This document shows, piece by piece, positions 22,611 through 36,300 of a stretch of DNA of 64,000 nucleotides. Position 1 is the stretch's first letter; each line of letters starts with the position of its first letter. The stretch covers positions 2,418,001-2,482,000 of the forward strand of contig NC_061479.1 of assembly GCF_022581195.2 (NCBI RefSeq), in the 5' to 3' direction. Source of the DNA: Helicoverpa zea (taxonomy: Eukaryota > Arthropoda > Insecta > Lepidoptera > Noctuidae). Below the pieces are notes generated by a model. It did no database searches. It was not told the DNA's origin and saw only the letters and a program-made list of their open reading frames with translations. The translations under genes were made by a program, and so were the position numbers.

Positions 22611-25600
22611 TCAGTAGACACACAATACAAAACCCCCGTTTGTTTAACGAAAAAAAACAATTGAACTCAAAATCACTTACAATTCTGCTCAGATCCCCAA
22701 ATTAAAATAGGTGCATGAATTTACATAACTAAAATCAGATTTTTTGTTTATCCGATCTCGTTTTGACGTACAAAATGCAGTCGGCTTTGTTTTCAAGCAA
22801 ATTAATATTCTAAATGAATAATACGAGTATCTTCCTTGATATCAATCAATAATGTGTGGGCCTAATACTAATACTCGTTGTTTCGTAATGAATAAGTAGG
22901 TACCTACATGATAATAGTAATGAAGGTTAAGCGATGCTTTGAGGTTAGTTCGTGGATGGGTGGCGATTGAAAGACCATTTTTTTAGGGTCTGTAGTATTG
23001 GTGTGAAAGAGCGATAGATATAGTAATGACGTATTTATGATCTAGATATAACTACTAACAAATGAACAAGAAACACTGATTTTGTACTGATCGATTTGAA
23101 AAAATCTTTCACCGTTGGGAAGCCACATTATTCCCGAGTAACATGGGCTATGTTTTATCTAGATACGGCTAGACTATCCCAGAGTATCTAACATTTAAAC
23201 TACCTATATTTTGTCCAGGTACGGGAAGAGTTCTGCCGAGACGCAGCTGAAACCACGGGAAATAGCAAATATAGAATATGGTGATGGTCTACGCCCTGAT
23301 GGTCCATAATCGTGACAATAATTTTATGTACACTATGGAATGCTATAAACTATATGAATATTAAAATAATTTAAAGTATTTCACGCAATTGCGTTTATAC
23401 GTCGTTTTAACGTCTGTGAAAAATACGTTTTACAATAAAAATATATTCTCTAATGAGTTGCGAAGCTGTGAGAACTCCGACAATGTGTAAATAAAGAAAT
23501 ATTTTTTTAACAATAAACAGTTGACAATCTTTGATTGCAGTCATAATTGTCAAGGGCATGAAGGTTCAGAAATACGAGATTTCACTGGTGTGCGGCACAG
23601 TGGTGCACACAAATGTATCTTCTGGCTCTAGCAAACAGTAGCAAATTGCGTGCGAACATTTCTAAAATGTTAGCGAAATTGGAACCCTTGTGCGCGAACA
23701 CATGCTAGCTGTGAACTCGCGCTAATGTTTTGCGTTTAGGTACCTACATGTTTTGTTCGCGAATGTGTGCAAACAGTTTTGGTGGAATCTCGCCTTACAG
23801 TGTCCTCACGAGTGATCATGATCCAGTAATTCTAACAGCCAGCCTTAGTTGAGGAGATCAGATAGGCAATCTAGTCTGCTTCTTTCCAACCATAAAACTA
23901 GAAAGTAGTGAAAAGTCCATTTTATGGTAAAAAGTGTTAATTTTGTTGGCCATCCTTTTATTTTCTACAAAGAAGTCTTACGGTAATAACCCTTTCTAAT
24001 GTCTACCTATTGTGGCTTTTTGCTTTGACTAAGATTCCTTCGATTTGGCGCACTCAGGCACACTAGTGTTTACTTTAGACTGATGATGTTTTCTAAGCAC
24101 CCAATGCAATATAATATAACGCACAATGCGTATCTATCCTTCGTTTAGAATTAGATACGCGTGCAGCGCGCGCGCCGAATTACAACGTGCACCTATCAAT
24201 CAATTGGACGGGTGACACCATTTTTGATTGTCAAAGTTGATCGGAGTTTAAAACTATCGATTTAATGTGTTACTATGTTTGAAAAGACTGTGTTTTGTTG
24301 ATGAAATTGATGAAGATTATTAATTCGTTGATTTATTAATTGATGAAATTAACTTGGAAAGAAAAATTGTTTTATTTAGGGAAATATAAGCAAATGGGAC
24401 ACAAAAATAAATAAATAGTGAGAACTTTTTTCTATAATTATGTCTAGGTAAATAAAGTAAAGTCGGCTTTAAATTAGATGTTCAATAACGATTTTAAATT
24501 CAGCTAAGTTCAATAGATCAGTTCAGCCAAACGTGAGATAATCATGCACAAAAAAATATGCATACATACAGATGAAACTGAGAACCTCCTCTTTTTTGAA
24601 TTAAAAACGTAAGACGAAGCTTAGTTTAAGTCGTTACAGGCTATTAAAAACTTTGTTCTGCATTATTTCCTAACCTTTGACATCTGATCGGACTTCAAAC
24701 GACCGTGAACTGTGGTTTTATTTCGGCCTTTCTTCTCAGGGTCAGAGGTTAAAATTAACCAATATCTAGTGCCTAATGCATGTAATTTTGATTCAAGTAT
24801 TTTAAGAGTGCAGTTCTTAATAGAAACAAATGATTCTGGCGATTGTATTCAGTCATTATCTGATGTATTTACACTAAAACTAAAAAGTGATATAAACTCC
24901 TCATCGCTGTCGGCCGGGATCCTGCCCAAAAGGCTGGCAGCATTGACACGCTGGATGTCAATATCTTCTGATCTCGCTGCCCTGTTCCCAATTTTATTTG
25001 GGGTCGGCGCAATAGGTAGGTATGTCTTCCGCTCCCATTTTTCCCTGTCAGTAGTCATACTGGCTGGATGGCAATATCTTCCTCGAATTATTTAAAGACA
25101 AGAAATAGATAAAATTCTGCCTGACACCTGAGCATTCGGGTAAACCCTTTTTAGTGCTCTCTTCGGCCTGCCAACTTCTAGACTCTGGGCTGTTTTGGTA
25201 AAAAAATTCTAGTGTGAGCTGGGAACCGAACCCAGGAATCTGTGAACGAAAGTTCGAGTTTGCGCCCACTGCGACCAATGGAGCATTTTATTTTGATCCT
25301 GGTGAAGTATACAAAATAAACTGTTAAAAGTAAGTAAAACTAATATTGCATTTTGAAGGGCTTTCAAACTTACTAAGGCAAAACACAAAATTACCTTCTA
25401 CAACCTGATTTCAATGTTTAGGTGAGGTAATACTTAAAATGCCGGTTTTCAACGTACATAATATTGCATAATTTGTTGGAGTTCATGGCCTTACCTACTA
25501 TAACTGTGTGTCTGCCAAGGTATTCCTTTCTCTGGCGTGATAGATCTGTAGCCAATGGATGGACAGATACATAATCCTTGCTTAAATAAACTAAGAGCGC

Positions 25601-25919
25601 ACTGCAGACATTTAGTCGGCCGATAGTTTGTTTGGGCTCATATATAATACAATATGAAGATTATAGTGCGCACATTACATAGATCAGGGATTTCACAGAT
25701 ATCAGACGGTCTGATTTTTTTTTTCCAGCCATCGGGCCACGGTAGACCGACGATTAGAAGAAATTGTCGGGCTGTAGATGGATGCGGGCTGTCCAACACC
25801 GGGATAGACCATTAGGGTTGCTACTAGCTACACACATAAGCGGGCGGCATTGTCGGTTTGGCAGTACCTTTAAGTCGAACAACAAAACCGTCCCGTATCA
25901 AATACTGCATTTGTTCGGA
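22611..25919. other. Intergenic stretch with scattered repeat fragments
   Basis: Includes a 150-200-bp repeat around 23,580-23,790 (gcgcgaacacatgctagctg) related to 13,305-13,450 and 49,575-49,785. It also has a short GC-rich palindromic patch near 24,160 (gcgcgcgcgcc) and an RTE-tail fragment at about 24,975-25,040 (cccaattttatttggggtcg). The frame at 24,712-25,095 (+) runs into that repeat and is not supported as a gene. Confidence 0.5.
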
Positions 25920-26215
25920 TTGTTCGGTTCGATTTCCGGGTCGGGCCGAAATCGCTTAGTGGGTTTTCTTAAAAAACTTTCTCAAAGCAGCCCGTAGTTT
26001 GTGATTGATTCACCCGTGCATCGCGGTCCTGCGCCTGATCTCTTTCCGGTGGTGTCGGATAGCCGTCCCATCGGGTTATGAGAGTGAAGGAATAGGGAGT
26101 GCACCTGTGTCTGCGTAAATGCTCGTGCACTATAATATGTCCTGCGCAGCTGGCTGATCTCCTTAAATGAGAACAGCCGCCGTGGCCGAAATCGGCCGTG
26201 GACGCCATGTTCGGC
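25920..26215 (+). mobile_element. tRNA-headed SINE, near-complete copy
   Basis: Begins with the B-box-like ggttcgatttccgggtcggg at 25,926 and continues through aaactttctcaaagcagccc and a cacccgtgcatcgcgg block. The body follows (gtggtgtcggatagccg, gagagtgaaggaatagggag, gtgcactataatatgtcctg) with a gaacagccgccgtggccgaa end. It is the best reference copy of this family in the window. Confidence 0.75.
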
Positions 26216-26467
26216 TTGTGCAGATACGAGAACTACCTACCTTGATCGCTGCAAGTCGAACGGTATGCGACGACTCCTGCGGTTCTTACAATTCGGCAGC
26301 CGAGCATAGTGATTCCCGAGCATTCATCTTCATATATTTATTCGGTTTTGTCGCCCAGATGTGCCGAATAATGCCGGCCTGTGTGTATAGCATCCCCTAT
26401 TCATAATCATATTTGTTACATTTATTACATTAGGTACATCTAGGTTTAACCCATAGTTACTCATGGT

Positions 26468-26756
26468 TAGGGCTGCCATCCGTCCGGGTTTCCCCGGATT
26501 TGTCCTCGTTTGGAGGTCGTCCGGGGGCCGTCCGGGCGGGGTTTCAAGAAGTGTCCGGGGAAAACCCGGACACTTTTCATGTAAGGAAGCACCTCATTGA
26601 ATTTAAGTATATGTTAATAGTAAATGGATTACAAATTAAGTATTATTTTGTTTAAAAAAAATCGTACTCGTTCGGGGAAAAAATGCGAATTACGCCAAAT
26701 GTCCGGGTTTTTCAAATGTTTGTCCGGGTTTGGCGAGATTCGAGATGGCAGCCCTA
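26468..26756 (+). mobile_element. hAT-type MITE with perfect 8-bp target duplication
   Basis: The 289-bp element begins tagggctgccatc and ends with the exact inverted copy gatggcagcccta (13-bp TIR). It is flanked by the direct 8-bp repeat CTCATGGT at 26,460-26,467 and 26,757-26,764, the diagnostic length for hAT transposition. The interior has several gtccggg or ccccggac boxes and no coding capacity. Confidence 0.93.
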
Positions 26757-26964
26757 CTCATGGTGTCTTCAACCCGCCATGTAACGGTTTAGACATAGTT
26801 CAGACGTAGCGTATAAGTACTTACTGAAGGTCGCGGCGTGCGTGACGCGGGTAGGCGCGACTTCACGCGACCCGCTGTCTAATTACACCCCTGTATTAAG
26901 AACAAATAACATTGTAATAAGTACCTAAGGTATTTATGCAGCTTTAAGGGTTTACAAGATCTCT

Positions 26965-27215
26965 TGTTCAGTTCTCGGGACGGGCCGAAATCGCTTTGTG
27001 GGTTTGAGAAACTTTCACAAACAGCCCGGAGTCAGGACCGGTGCACGTAAATGTTGGTCCTGCTTGTGATCTCTCTCCGGTGGTGTCGAATTGCCTTTCC
27101 ATCGCGCGCAGAAGTGAAGGAATAGTGAGTGCACCTGTGTCCAAGCAAATACTTGTGCACTATAGGTAATATTATGTCCTGCGCAGCTTGCTGATCTCGT
27201 TATAGACGTTAGACG
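26965..27215 (+). mobile_element. tRNA-headed SINE copy
   Basis: The sequence ttctcgggacgggccgaaat leads into the shared body: gggtttgagaaactttcaca, gtggtgtcgaattgcc, gaagtgaaggaatagtgagt and tatgtcctgcgcagcttgct. Confidence 0.7.
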
Positions 27216-27792
27216 ATAGACGTTACCCGGGGATTAAAAGGTGGGGACATTTATTTACATATTTACAATACCTACATATAAACACTATCCTAGTAAACCA
27301 ATAAAATAAATAACAACTAAAACTCGGGTACCTATAGTCTAGCTTTAACAGTGAAAGAATTTTCCAATTCGGTTCAATAGTTTCGCAGCCTTTAGGGGTA
27401 CAAACAAAAAGCTTCCTCTTTATTATATTACGTAGTATAGGTGGATAGCAAATTACCTACACGTAAAATAATGCAACACAAATAAATCATTGCCTAGATC
27501 TACTAGACAACCGAATCACGCGCCTTTGTGACGACGTGACGACATTTGTGACAAATATCCTTTTTAGTTTTCTTTTCCCCTTTGCAATACTTCAATAGTG
27601 ATATATTGGTATTTAAGTATGTTACAATGGGTACATGTGCGAATTTTAATTGTTTGATAGGCTCAAGAGAGATTACTAATTAGTGAATAGTCGCTACGTT
27701 CAGTCAGGGTCTTTTCGTGAATTTTTTAAGCAGAGAGCACGATAAAATGTAGGTAGCGGCTGTCATTGAACATCTTTGGCGAGAGATCTTTT

Positions 27793-28107
27793 GGAGATCC
27801 AATCACGACTCAATTACGATTGAAGCGTATGTGGCATTCCGCTATTTTTTCTTTTAAATAAACGTTTCTATCATTTCTGTGATTCAATAATGAATCATAT
27901 TGTCTGCAAATTATTTACGATTGCAATATGATTGTAGAACAAACTACCGTAGACCAAATTGCAGACCAATCGCAAAACAATCGAATGTAATTGGAATACG
28001 ATTGGTCTTATATTAATAGCAGAATGCCCGCTAAGGTTAAAACTGCTGTTGCGATTCAATTTCTATTCAATTTTGACATGATTAACTTAGCAGAATTGGG
28101 CCCCTGG
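27793..28107 (+). mobile_element. 5'-truncated CAGGGG-type MITE
   Basis: Starts abruptly at ggagatccaatcacgactca, runs through gtggcattccgctatttttt and atgcccgctaaggttaaaac, and ends agcagaattgggcccctgg. The left TIR and first roughly 50 bp are missing. Confidence 0.75.
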
Positions 28108-29159
28108 TACTCGGCTGCTTTCGTTTAGACTGGAAAACGACCGCAACTTGATTGGGAAAAGGCTAGGCAGATGATGAACCAATTAGGTATTATTAATGTC
28201 ATCAACCCACTACGCACATTTACTGTTTAATGATAACTCTGCCAATGACATCATCTCAAATCTTTGCTTTGCTAACGTAATCGAACTTTAAAGAAACAAA
28301 AAAAATTGCGATAAGCGCAATAAATTCTTTATTAACCATTCAACGCAATAAAAGTCACGAGACGGGTTCAAAATAGTACAAGTACCTACAATAATAATGT
28401 ATAACAACGTAGTAACTATTTGGTTATCTTTTGGTTTGTGGTAAAAGATAGGGAAAGGCTGGCTACATACAATCTTTTTTTGTGCATATAGCAGCTGTCA
28501 ATTTTCAGGGAAAATGTTTTTTTTGTATTGACGGACAGGACTGTCAAGTCAACTGCACCAAAAAACGGTCAGACCATAGCCATAGGTAACGATTTTGTGA
28601 GTAGGTAGCACATCTGATCGCCACAAAAAATCATTTACTTATTATCTCATTTTTATTTTATAGGTATACATACTAGCCCAAAATATAGCTCAACTGGAGT
28701 ACCAGAGTACCAGTGGTCTCGGATTCGATTCCCAGTTTAGCTCGGGCTGAAAAGTGGGTTTGAAAAACTTTCAAAAAGTAGCCCAGAGTCTGGAAGTTGG
28801 TGATTGATACACCCATGCATCGGAAAACGCGCTAATGCTGGTCCTGCGCCTGATTTTTTGACATTATTGTCTGGCAACCTATACCTTAAAAAATCGCTAA
28901 TGTTTTGTTTTGTTTTTGAACGGTTTCCTAATCCATAAATTGACTATGTAAAAACGGCCAAAAACATGATAAAAATTTTGAAACATACCTACGCACCAAA
29001 ATATATTAACAATTGTTTGTTTTGAAATAAATAATACCTACTTGTATTGACAGGGTCGTAGCGTAGGTCAAGCCAAGAGACATAATATGATATATTAGTT
29101 CTATACATAGGTATTTATTTGCCTGGTTCTATTAAAATATTCAACTTTCAACAAAAGCG
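28108..29159. other. Intergenic stretch with SINE head
   Basis: A SINE of the tRNA-headed family begins near 28,670 with ggattcgattcccagtttag and runs to about 28,860. It contains the uninterrupted gattgatacacccatg site. The rest is AT-rich, with a fragment at 28,475-28,580 shared with 12,020-12,110. No gene was recognised. Confidence 0.5.
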
Positions 29160-29640
29160 ATTTCGGCCCGACCAGGGGCCCGATTCTCCTAATTTTACTT
29201 AAGCGACATACGATTCACGATCGACTCGATTCGACTGAGATCCAATCCCGACTCGATTACGATTGAAGCGTATGTGGCATTCCGCTATTTTTTCTTTGAA
29301 ATAAACGTTTTTATCCTTTTCTGTCATTCAATAATGAATCATTTTGTCTGCAAATGATTTACGATTGCAAAATGATTGTACAGCAAACTACCGTATAGAC
29401 CAAAATCACCGAAATAGCAGACCAATCGCACACCAATCAAATGTCAATCGAATACAATTGGTCTCTTATTAGAAGCAGAATGCCCGATATGGTTAAAACT
29501 GCTATTGCGATCATATTCCGATTCGATTTCTATTCGATTTTGACATTATTAACTTAGGAGAATCGGGCCCCAGGGAATCGATCGAACCCGAGACCTCGGG
29601 CACAGCAGCCGCGGTTACGACCACTAGACCAACGAGGCAG
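29160..29640 (-). mobile_element. Inverted tRNA-headed SINE split by a MITE
   Basis: The minus-strand SINE is recognisable as cgatttcggcccgac on the left and gaatcgatcgaacccgagac plus a tRNA-like stretch (gcagccgcggttacgaccac, agaccaacgaggcag) on the right. The CAGGGG-type MITE at 29,173-29,571 sits in the B-box region between the two parts. Confidence 0.7.
29173..29571 (+). mobile_element. Complete CAGGGGCCCGATTCTCC MITE
   Basis: About 399 bp with termini caggggcccgattctcctaa and ttaggagaatcgggcccc, and all family landmarks in order. It is the best reference copy in the window. Other members are at 7170-7391 (-), 8922-9318, 16,171-16,270 (partial, inside the tandem duplication), 18,545-19,193, 27,793-28,107 and 60,865-61,269 (-). 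It has no coding capacity. Confidence 0.85.
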
Positions 29641-30118
29641 TCCTCGCCAGATTTCACCCGCGTCCCTTGGGAACTGCTATCCGTTTTGGGATAAAATAAC
29701 GCCGATATTACTCGAGAAGAGTGTAGCTTTCCTACAGTGACAGAATTTTTCAAACTGGTTCAGTAGTTTCCACGCCATTAGGGTACAAAAAAAAAACAAA
29801 AAATACTCTTTATTACATTTATATAAGTGCAGATGACATTTTCAATAAACAGAAGACAAACATTATTTATAATTTGTTTTTCTTCAATCTTATTTCTAAA
29901 ACAAACATAGCGCAACAGCTGATGTGTTGTACGTTTTCTACAATAGTTCGAGAAGATTTCATCGTGTATCCGAACACAAATAAAATCGCATCTTCAACAA
30001 ACGTCAAAACGCTAACTGTCACTGTCAAAACTCCCAACCCATCCGGGGATGAAATCATTACAACAAAAATGTTAAATATCCATTAAATTACAATAACTAC
30101 AACAATTATCATGTAACT

Positions 30119-30370
30119 ATGGCAGACAAACTCAGACAGTTAGCGCAAAGGCTGAAAGACAAAGTGCATTTACCTCATATAACAAATGGCCGTGAGAAAG
30201 TCGATCAGATCATCACAAGATATGTGCCCGCGACTAAAGTAACAGAAATTGCGGAAAGACTTAAATATGAGACGGTGACTAAAAGGGTACGGGAGATGGT
30301 GTCCAGATATGAAAAATTCACGGGTGTCGAAGAAATTATGGCTTTGCAAAATACCGTCGTCGATGCGCAG
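30119..30370 (+). CDS. CCDC51: CCDC51 exon 1
   Basis: 84 codons, ending in phase 0 at a gttagt donor. It encodes a basic N-terminus and the conserved RYEKFTGVEEI segment. Translation of the upstream frame is closed by TGA at 30,050. Confidence 0.88.
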
Positions 30371-33300
30371 GTTAGTTTTTTTTTAAATATTTCTTTCCTA
30401 GAGTTCAAGGCCGGTTTTGCTTATATTTTTTTAGCTATGGTATGCAACGATTCGTTTTTTAAAAAGCTCCCATCATGGCGTCATCGGTCTTCCTATATTT
30501 AGTCGATAGATTACTTTGTAATGCAAATTATGCTTATTCATTGCAGTTCATAGAGAATAGACTATATAGTTTATCAGATTAATATGTATGATGTTAATGG
30601 GAACTTTTATCTTTATCTCACTTGCAGAGATTGCACTATCTTCTTGTGCAATTTGCATGATTAGCAAGAATAGGAAATGCTATATTTTTCTTAAAATTTT
30701 GAATCTCTTTAAATTATTTCTATTTAAAAGTTATGAAAGAATGAAGTTTTCAACACTACAAAACAGCCTATATAATATCAAACTCAAATTCAAAAATGTT
30801 TATTTAAATGGGCTGATAAATCAGCATGTTTCACCTTGATAAAAAATATGCAGTAATTAATAAATAAGTCTTTAAACCATATAAAATATGGAGGAAACCT
30901 ATAATCAGCACTTGACCTAGTTAAAGTAGGTACAAATTAAAAAAAAAACCAATAGGGTAGTTTACAATTAGTCAAATTTAAATATTTTTAATGAACTGTC
31001 AAAAATGGTTACTTTGCAATTTGTATGAAAGATAATAAATAAATAAATTGAATACTTTTTTTATGAAAATGTTATCTGTGATGTCACCTGCATTCCTTAT
31101 CTTATCAATAAAAAAATAAATAATTTCCATCTCAACTATAAACTGTATTTACCCGACTGCCAAAGAAGGAGGGTAATGTTTTTTAATATGCTTTACCTTA
31201 TGGATATAATAAAAAATTATATTTTTTACCTGGTTAACTACCCAGTTGATTTTAATGTTCAATATTCTCCATCTTTTTAGGAAAGATTCATGGCAGCACA
31301 AGACAGGAGACGAGAGCTCGGCCGCCAAGTCACTGATGTCGAGATGAGACTGAAAGAACTCCACGCTGAGATGCAGAACACCATGAAAGGCGATGACAAG
31401 TACTTACATCTGTGTACTGAGGAGCATAAGGTATCAACAATATTTTATTATAAAACTAAATAAATAAAAGTAAAATACCACTAGTTATTTCCATGAAACT
31501 ATAAATCCTTCTAACTTAGCCAAATTGGTTTCCTATCTGCTGAACAGATTTTGTGAAACTCCACCTCTAAAGGTTCCCTTGTCCGAAGTAACAAATCAAT
31601 CAAATCAAATCACCTTTATTTTCAGGCATCAAAGGCCCATAGATAAATACCTTAAAACTAGCATACATATGTTATACAAAATTGTTAGTAAATAAAAACT
31701 TAAAACTATGTTAATAGCACTTCCTTATGCACTATGGCACTGTGCGGTCCTGTGGCACTTGTCTGCAGAAGCGACGGAACACCACGTCCTGTGGCCAGAA
31801 GTTTTCGTCCAACACGAGGTGCAGGAAACACGTTGGCACTCGCACCACGAACGCCTTGAAGTTGGCGTTATGGCGCGACTCCAGCAGCTGCACTCTCGGG
31901 GCGTACTTCAGCTTCTGACGCACGTACTCCACGATGTCCTCCACCTTAGTGGTGTAGTGTAGGCGGGAGATGTACACCGGGGTGTTCGGCTTGGCGGCAC
32001 GAATTTTGATGTTTGGCTCAACAGGAGCCGTGCCGCAACGATTCTTGTTGGTTCGCTGACGGCGCTTCCTCCTTTGCACCGTAACGAACCCCTCATCGTC
32101 AGCCCGATTCTGTCCCTTTACGGGCACGGGCTTCTTCGTAGCATCAATTTTGCTACCTATGACGCTAGCGTAGTCTCGACGTACATTTTGATGTTTCGCC
32201 GAGGCTGCAGAAACGAGCAGCTGATCGAGCGGTCGAGCGGCGGCGAGCGGAGGAGCCGCAGGGACGGGAGCGGGGCAGCGGGGCGCACGAGGCGCGCACT
32301 GTGCCGACTCAGCGTTCGGCGGTGACAGCGGTGACGGCGACAAAACTGCTGACGCGAAACTTGCACCCGATACATCGAGGCACGCTGCGCGCCGCATGTT
32401 TACGTTCGATGCACCCACAGGTGACCCAGTTACAGTCACCGATTTACGCAACTCGTTAAGTTCGCTGCGCAAATCGGCGACTGTAATTTGGGATGCATCT
32501 AACTTCTTCTGTACATCCGCAAGACTTGCCTTTAGAAAGACGATGTCTTTCAGCAGGCTCGTAACGTCGACGTGGTCGAAGGTGACGGGCGGAAGCTTAT
32601 TCAGATCCTTCGCCACAAACGTCGGCACGTCGTCTGGATCGGTCTCCTTTAGCAGCGTGATGATGTCCTGAATGCTCTTCTTTGTCCCGTCACGCCGGCG
32701 GGACACCATCTGGTCGCTCTTGTTGAGCAACCTGTACAGCAGCTGCTTTGCAGCAGCGACGTCATCCTCGCTGAAGTTCGACGCGCAGATTTGGACAGCG
32801 GACACCTCGTCCATCACGTCCAGTTTCTGCTGCAGGAACGCCAGCAGCTCATTCGCCACGAGTTGTTCACTCATGGCGATTAAAAAACGACTAGCAACGG
32901 CTTGCGCCGCGCTAAATTCTTATTTGTAATAAACAAATATACGCGTCAGCAGCACGACTGCATCGATTCGCAGCTAGTACGAGACTGTAACTCCTAAGGT
33001 AGTTGCACATGCAAGAGTTTGTGTGTCTGTATGTCTGTATGTTTGTTGCTCTATCACGCAAAAACTACTGGAGGGATTTTGATGAAACTTGGCAGTAATA
33101 TAGCCCAGTTAACTAGGAAGGGTTTAGGGTACTTTTATCCTCATATCCCAAGTAGCTTCCAAGGGAGGCAGTTGAAACTGCGAGTGGAAACTTGTGTCTT
33201 ATTGATGACTGACTCTACATGCCACTGTTCAGCTGATAGTACAAGAGCGAGCCCTCCGCGCTCTCTTCGGTGACGCGGAGCGCGAGGAGAGGGAACCCTT

Positions 33301-36300
33301 CGCTACCATGTTGGCAGCCGTCAAGCTCGGACACGAGAGGGAGAGGCATGCCGACAGTTATATATGCGAGAGTTTGTGTCTGTATGTTTGTTGCTCTCTC
33401 ACGCAAAAACTGCAGGAGAGATTTCGATGATACTTGGTAGTAATATAGCCTAGTTATCTAAGAAGGGTATAGGGTAGTTTTTATCCTAATTTTCCAAGTA
33501 ACTTCTAAGGGAGGATGTTGAAACTAGTATAAGAGACATCCAGTTTCCTCCTTATTACTGACTCCATATGACACTGTTCAGCTGATAGTACAAGAGCGGG
33601 CACTTCGCGCTCTCTTCGGTGACGCGGAGCGCGAGGAGAGGGAACTCTTCGCCACCATGTCGGCAGCCGTCAAGCTCGGACACGAGAGGGAGAGGGCTCA
33701 TGCTGAGAGGAACAAGTATTGGTATATCGTCGCTTCTATATTTGGTAAGTTTATTATGTTGTTTGATGGCCGTTCTCAATATTCAATCTATCCGTGGATT
33801 CCTATCCTTGGATTCCATTACTAGAGTTAGAATTTACCCACTTAGCCATGCCTACTAATATCATAAATGCGAAAGTAACTCTTGTCTGTCTGTCTGTAAC
33901 GCTTTCACGTCTAAACCACTGAACTGATTTTAATTACATTTGGTACAGAGATAGAGTTGACCTTGAGAGAGAACATAGGATAGTTTTTATCCCGGACTTT
34001 TGAATAATTCTCTGGGAAACGCGATATAACCGAACTCTACGCGGGCGAAGCCGCGGGCGGAAGCTAGTATTTCATATTTATTGATTTGCATAATTACCAT
34101 AATGTTACAATTATATTACAAGGGGCTTAAAGCTAGGTACATATTATGGACCCTATTAGGGCACAGAAAAAGAAGGATTTACTAAGTTTAACCCATATAA
34201 GTAATGTCTTTATATATCTTAGTAAACAAATCTATGGATAGCCAGAATCTTCACAATGGCCCTGAGTTGGTGTGCGAGCTTAGCCAAAGTACAATTAATG
34301 GACCTAATTAGGGCACAGCAACAATGTAGTTTAAATAAGTAACAATTAACACATGCAATGCAAATAATAATTAAAACTAGTGAGGTCTATTATTTTTATG
34401 TGACTAGAAAAAAGAATTGGATCCTATGTTCCATATTTATTAATATCGAGCAGAAAATGATTCAAAACTGCATTGAATGGACACCAAAACTACTGGAAAC
34501 TGTAGCTTATCAACAGTGCAAAACATTTTTCCACGCTCACATCCTTACCTATTATAAATGCGAAAGTAACTCTATCTGTCTATCGCGCTTTCACGTCTAA
34601 ACCACTAAATTGAATGAAATTAAAGTAACATAGACTGAGACCCTAACCCACATAGAGCAAGCGTGGTGATTAATGCTCAATCCTTCTCCGTGTGAGAGGA
34701 GGCCGCAGCCCAGCAGTGGGACGATAAAAAGGCTGTAACTGTACCTAACTCTAGACTGAGACCACTGGTGACATACTACCGCGTTGTGAAATATGGTTCT
34801 TCTAGGTGAAACTGTGGGTAACTGCCAGTTATATTCTAATCATGATCCCTTCTCCCTACAGGCACGGTCCTCGGCATAGCCGGCTCCTCAATAAACAACC
34901 ATCTGAAGATGTCAGAATTCCGTGAAATGATGGAGCAGCAAATGGCCCGCAGTGCCAGTGTCCTCTATACCATCGCCGGCGGGGGCAATGCCGCCACGGC
35001 TGACATCAAGCAGGCTATGCAGCAAGAGTTCGCTTATCAGGTTTGGATATTTCCACAGTTGTTTAGGGCCACTCAAAAACTGGACTATAGTCTGAAATCA
35101 GCAACCCGCATTGAGCAAGCGTGGTGATTAATGTTCAATCCTTTTCCTTGTGAGAGGAGGCCCGTGCCCAGCAGTGGGACGATAAATAGGCTGTTACAAT
35201 ACAATACAATACTCAAAAACTCAAAAAAGTTTATTCAAATTAGGTTGATAAATCAACACTTTTCGAACGTCAAAAACAAAAGACAGCCCCCAAAACACCC
35301 GCCCGCCGTTCACTGCCTATGTTGTATGTTTTATTTATTTATTGCAAAAATGTATACAGTTACAGAAATGCATCCTTATCTTAGGTATACATTACCCTGT
35401 TAGGGCGCAGCAAATTAACTTAAAACTATCTCAATACAACATATGTATATACAACGTTATTTTTTGTTTGTGCGAAACCTGAATATAGTTTGTTCAGAAT
35501 CAGTAACTGAATCGATTCCAATAGTTTTTACACCATGTTATATTTTTTCCCAAAATTATCTAAAAAACTTTGAATGTTGGACACCACAAATAAGTATTTA
35601 TTCTCGCACAACAAAGGTCACGGCGAGTTCATAGCGGGCGCGAGCACACAGTGCTATCGCGTTGCGCGGCATGTGTGCGTTTTGTGGTGATTATGTATTT
35701 TTACGGACAGTCCCGTAACTTAACAAGCTTATAACTTTGTGATTTTTCATGATACGGTTTTGAAATTTCGTACATAGATTCTTTACATAAAAATACTAGA
35801 TAGGTGTAGCAGGTTTCGCATAAACAAAAAATAACGTTGTATATACTGTTTAATTCTTAACTAGACTTACATCTAAAAGGACAATATAGTTATTTATTTA
35901 CATTATAATTGTGACTTAATAATTAAATACATACATAAATATGTATATACTAGTGGAAAACCCGGCTTCGCTCGGGTGAAATTTGACTCATAATACACGT
36001 CTAGTTGCAAAATGTAGGTAGAAATTTCTGTAGTCATTGGGTCTCAAGGAATATTAAAGGAATAAGCAAGGCATAGATTCGTATAGCTTCGTTCGTTATG
36101 TTTAATAAATATAATAAATAAAAACTGCAAAAGTTTTTACACAAATTATTTTTATTTCAAATTAACATTCAAAATAAACTATATAACACAAATTAACAAA
36201 ACATATAATTTTTAAGGTTTACTCTGTGTAAACCTCTTTGTTTTAAGCACTCAGTCTTTTTCTTTACTTTGACAGGTAGATAAGTACTTACTAATTTTAA

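Noticed and set aside
24712..25095. 127-codon frame
   Set aside because: It runs into an RTE-tail repeat and lacks any recognisable motif.
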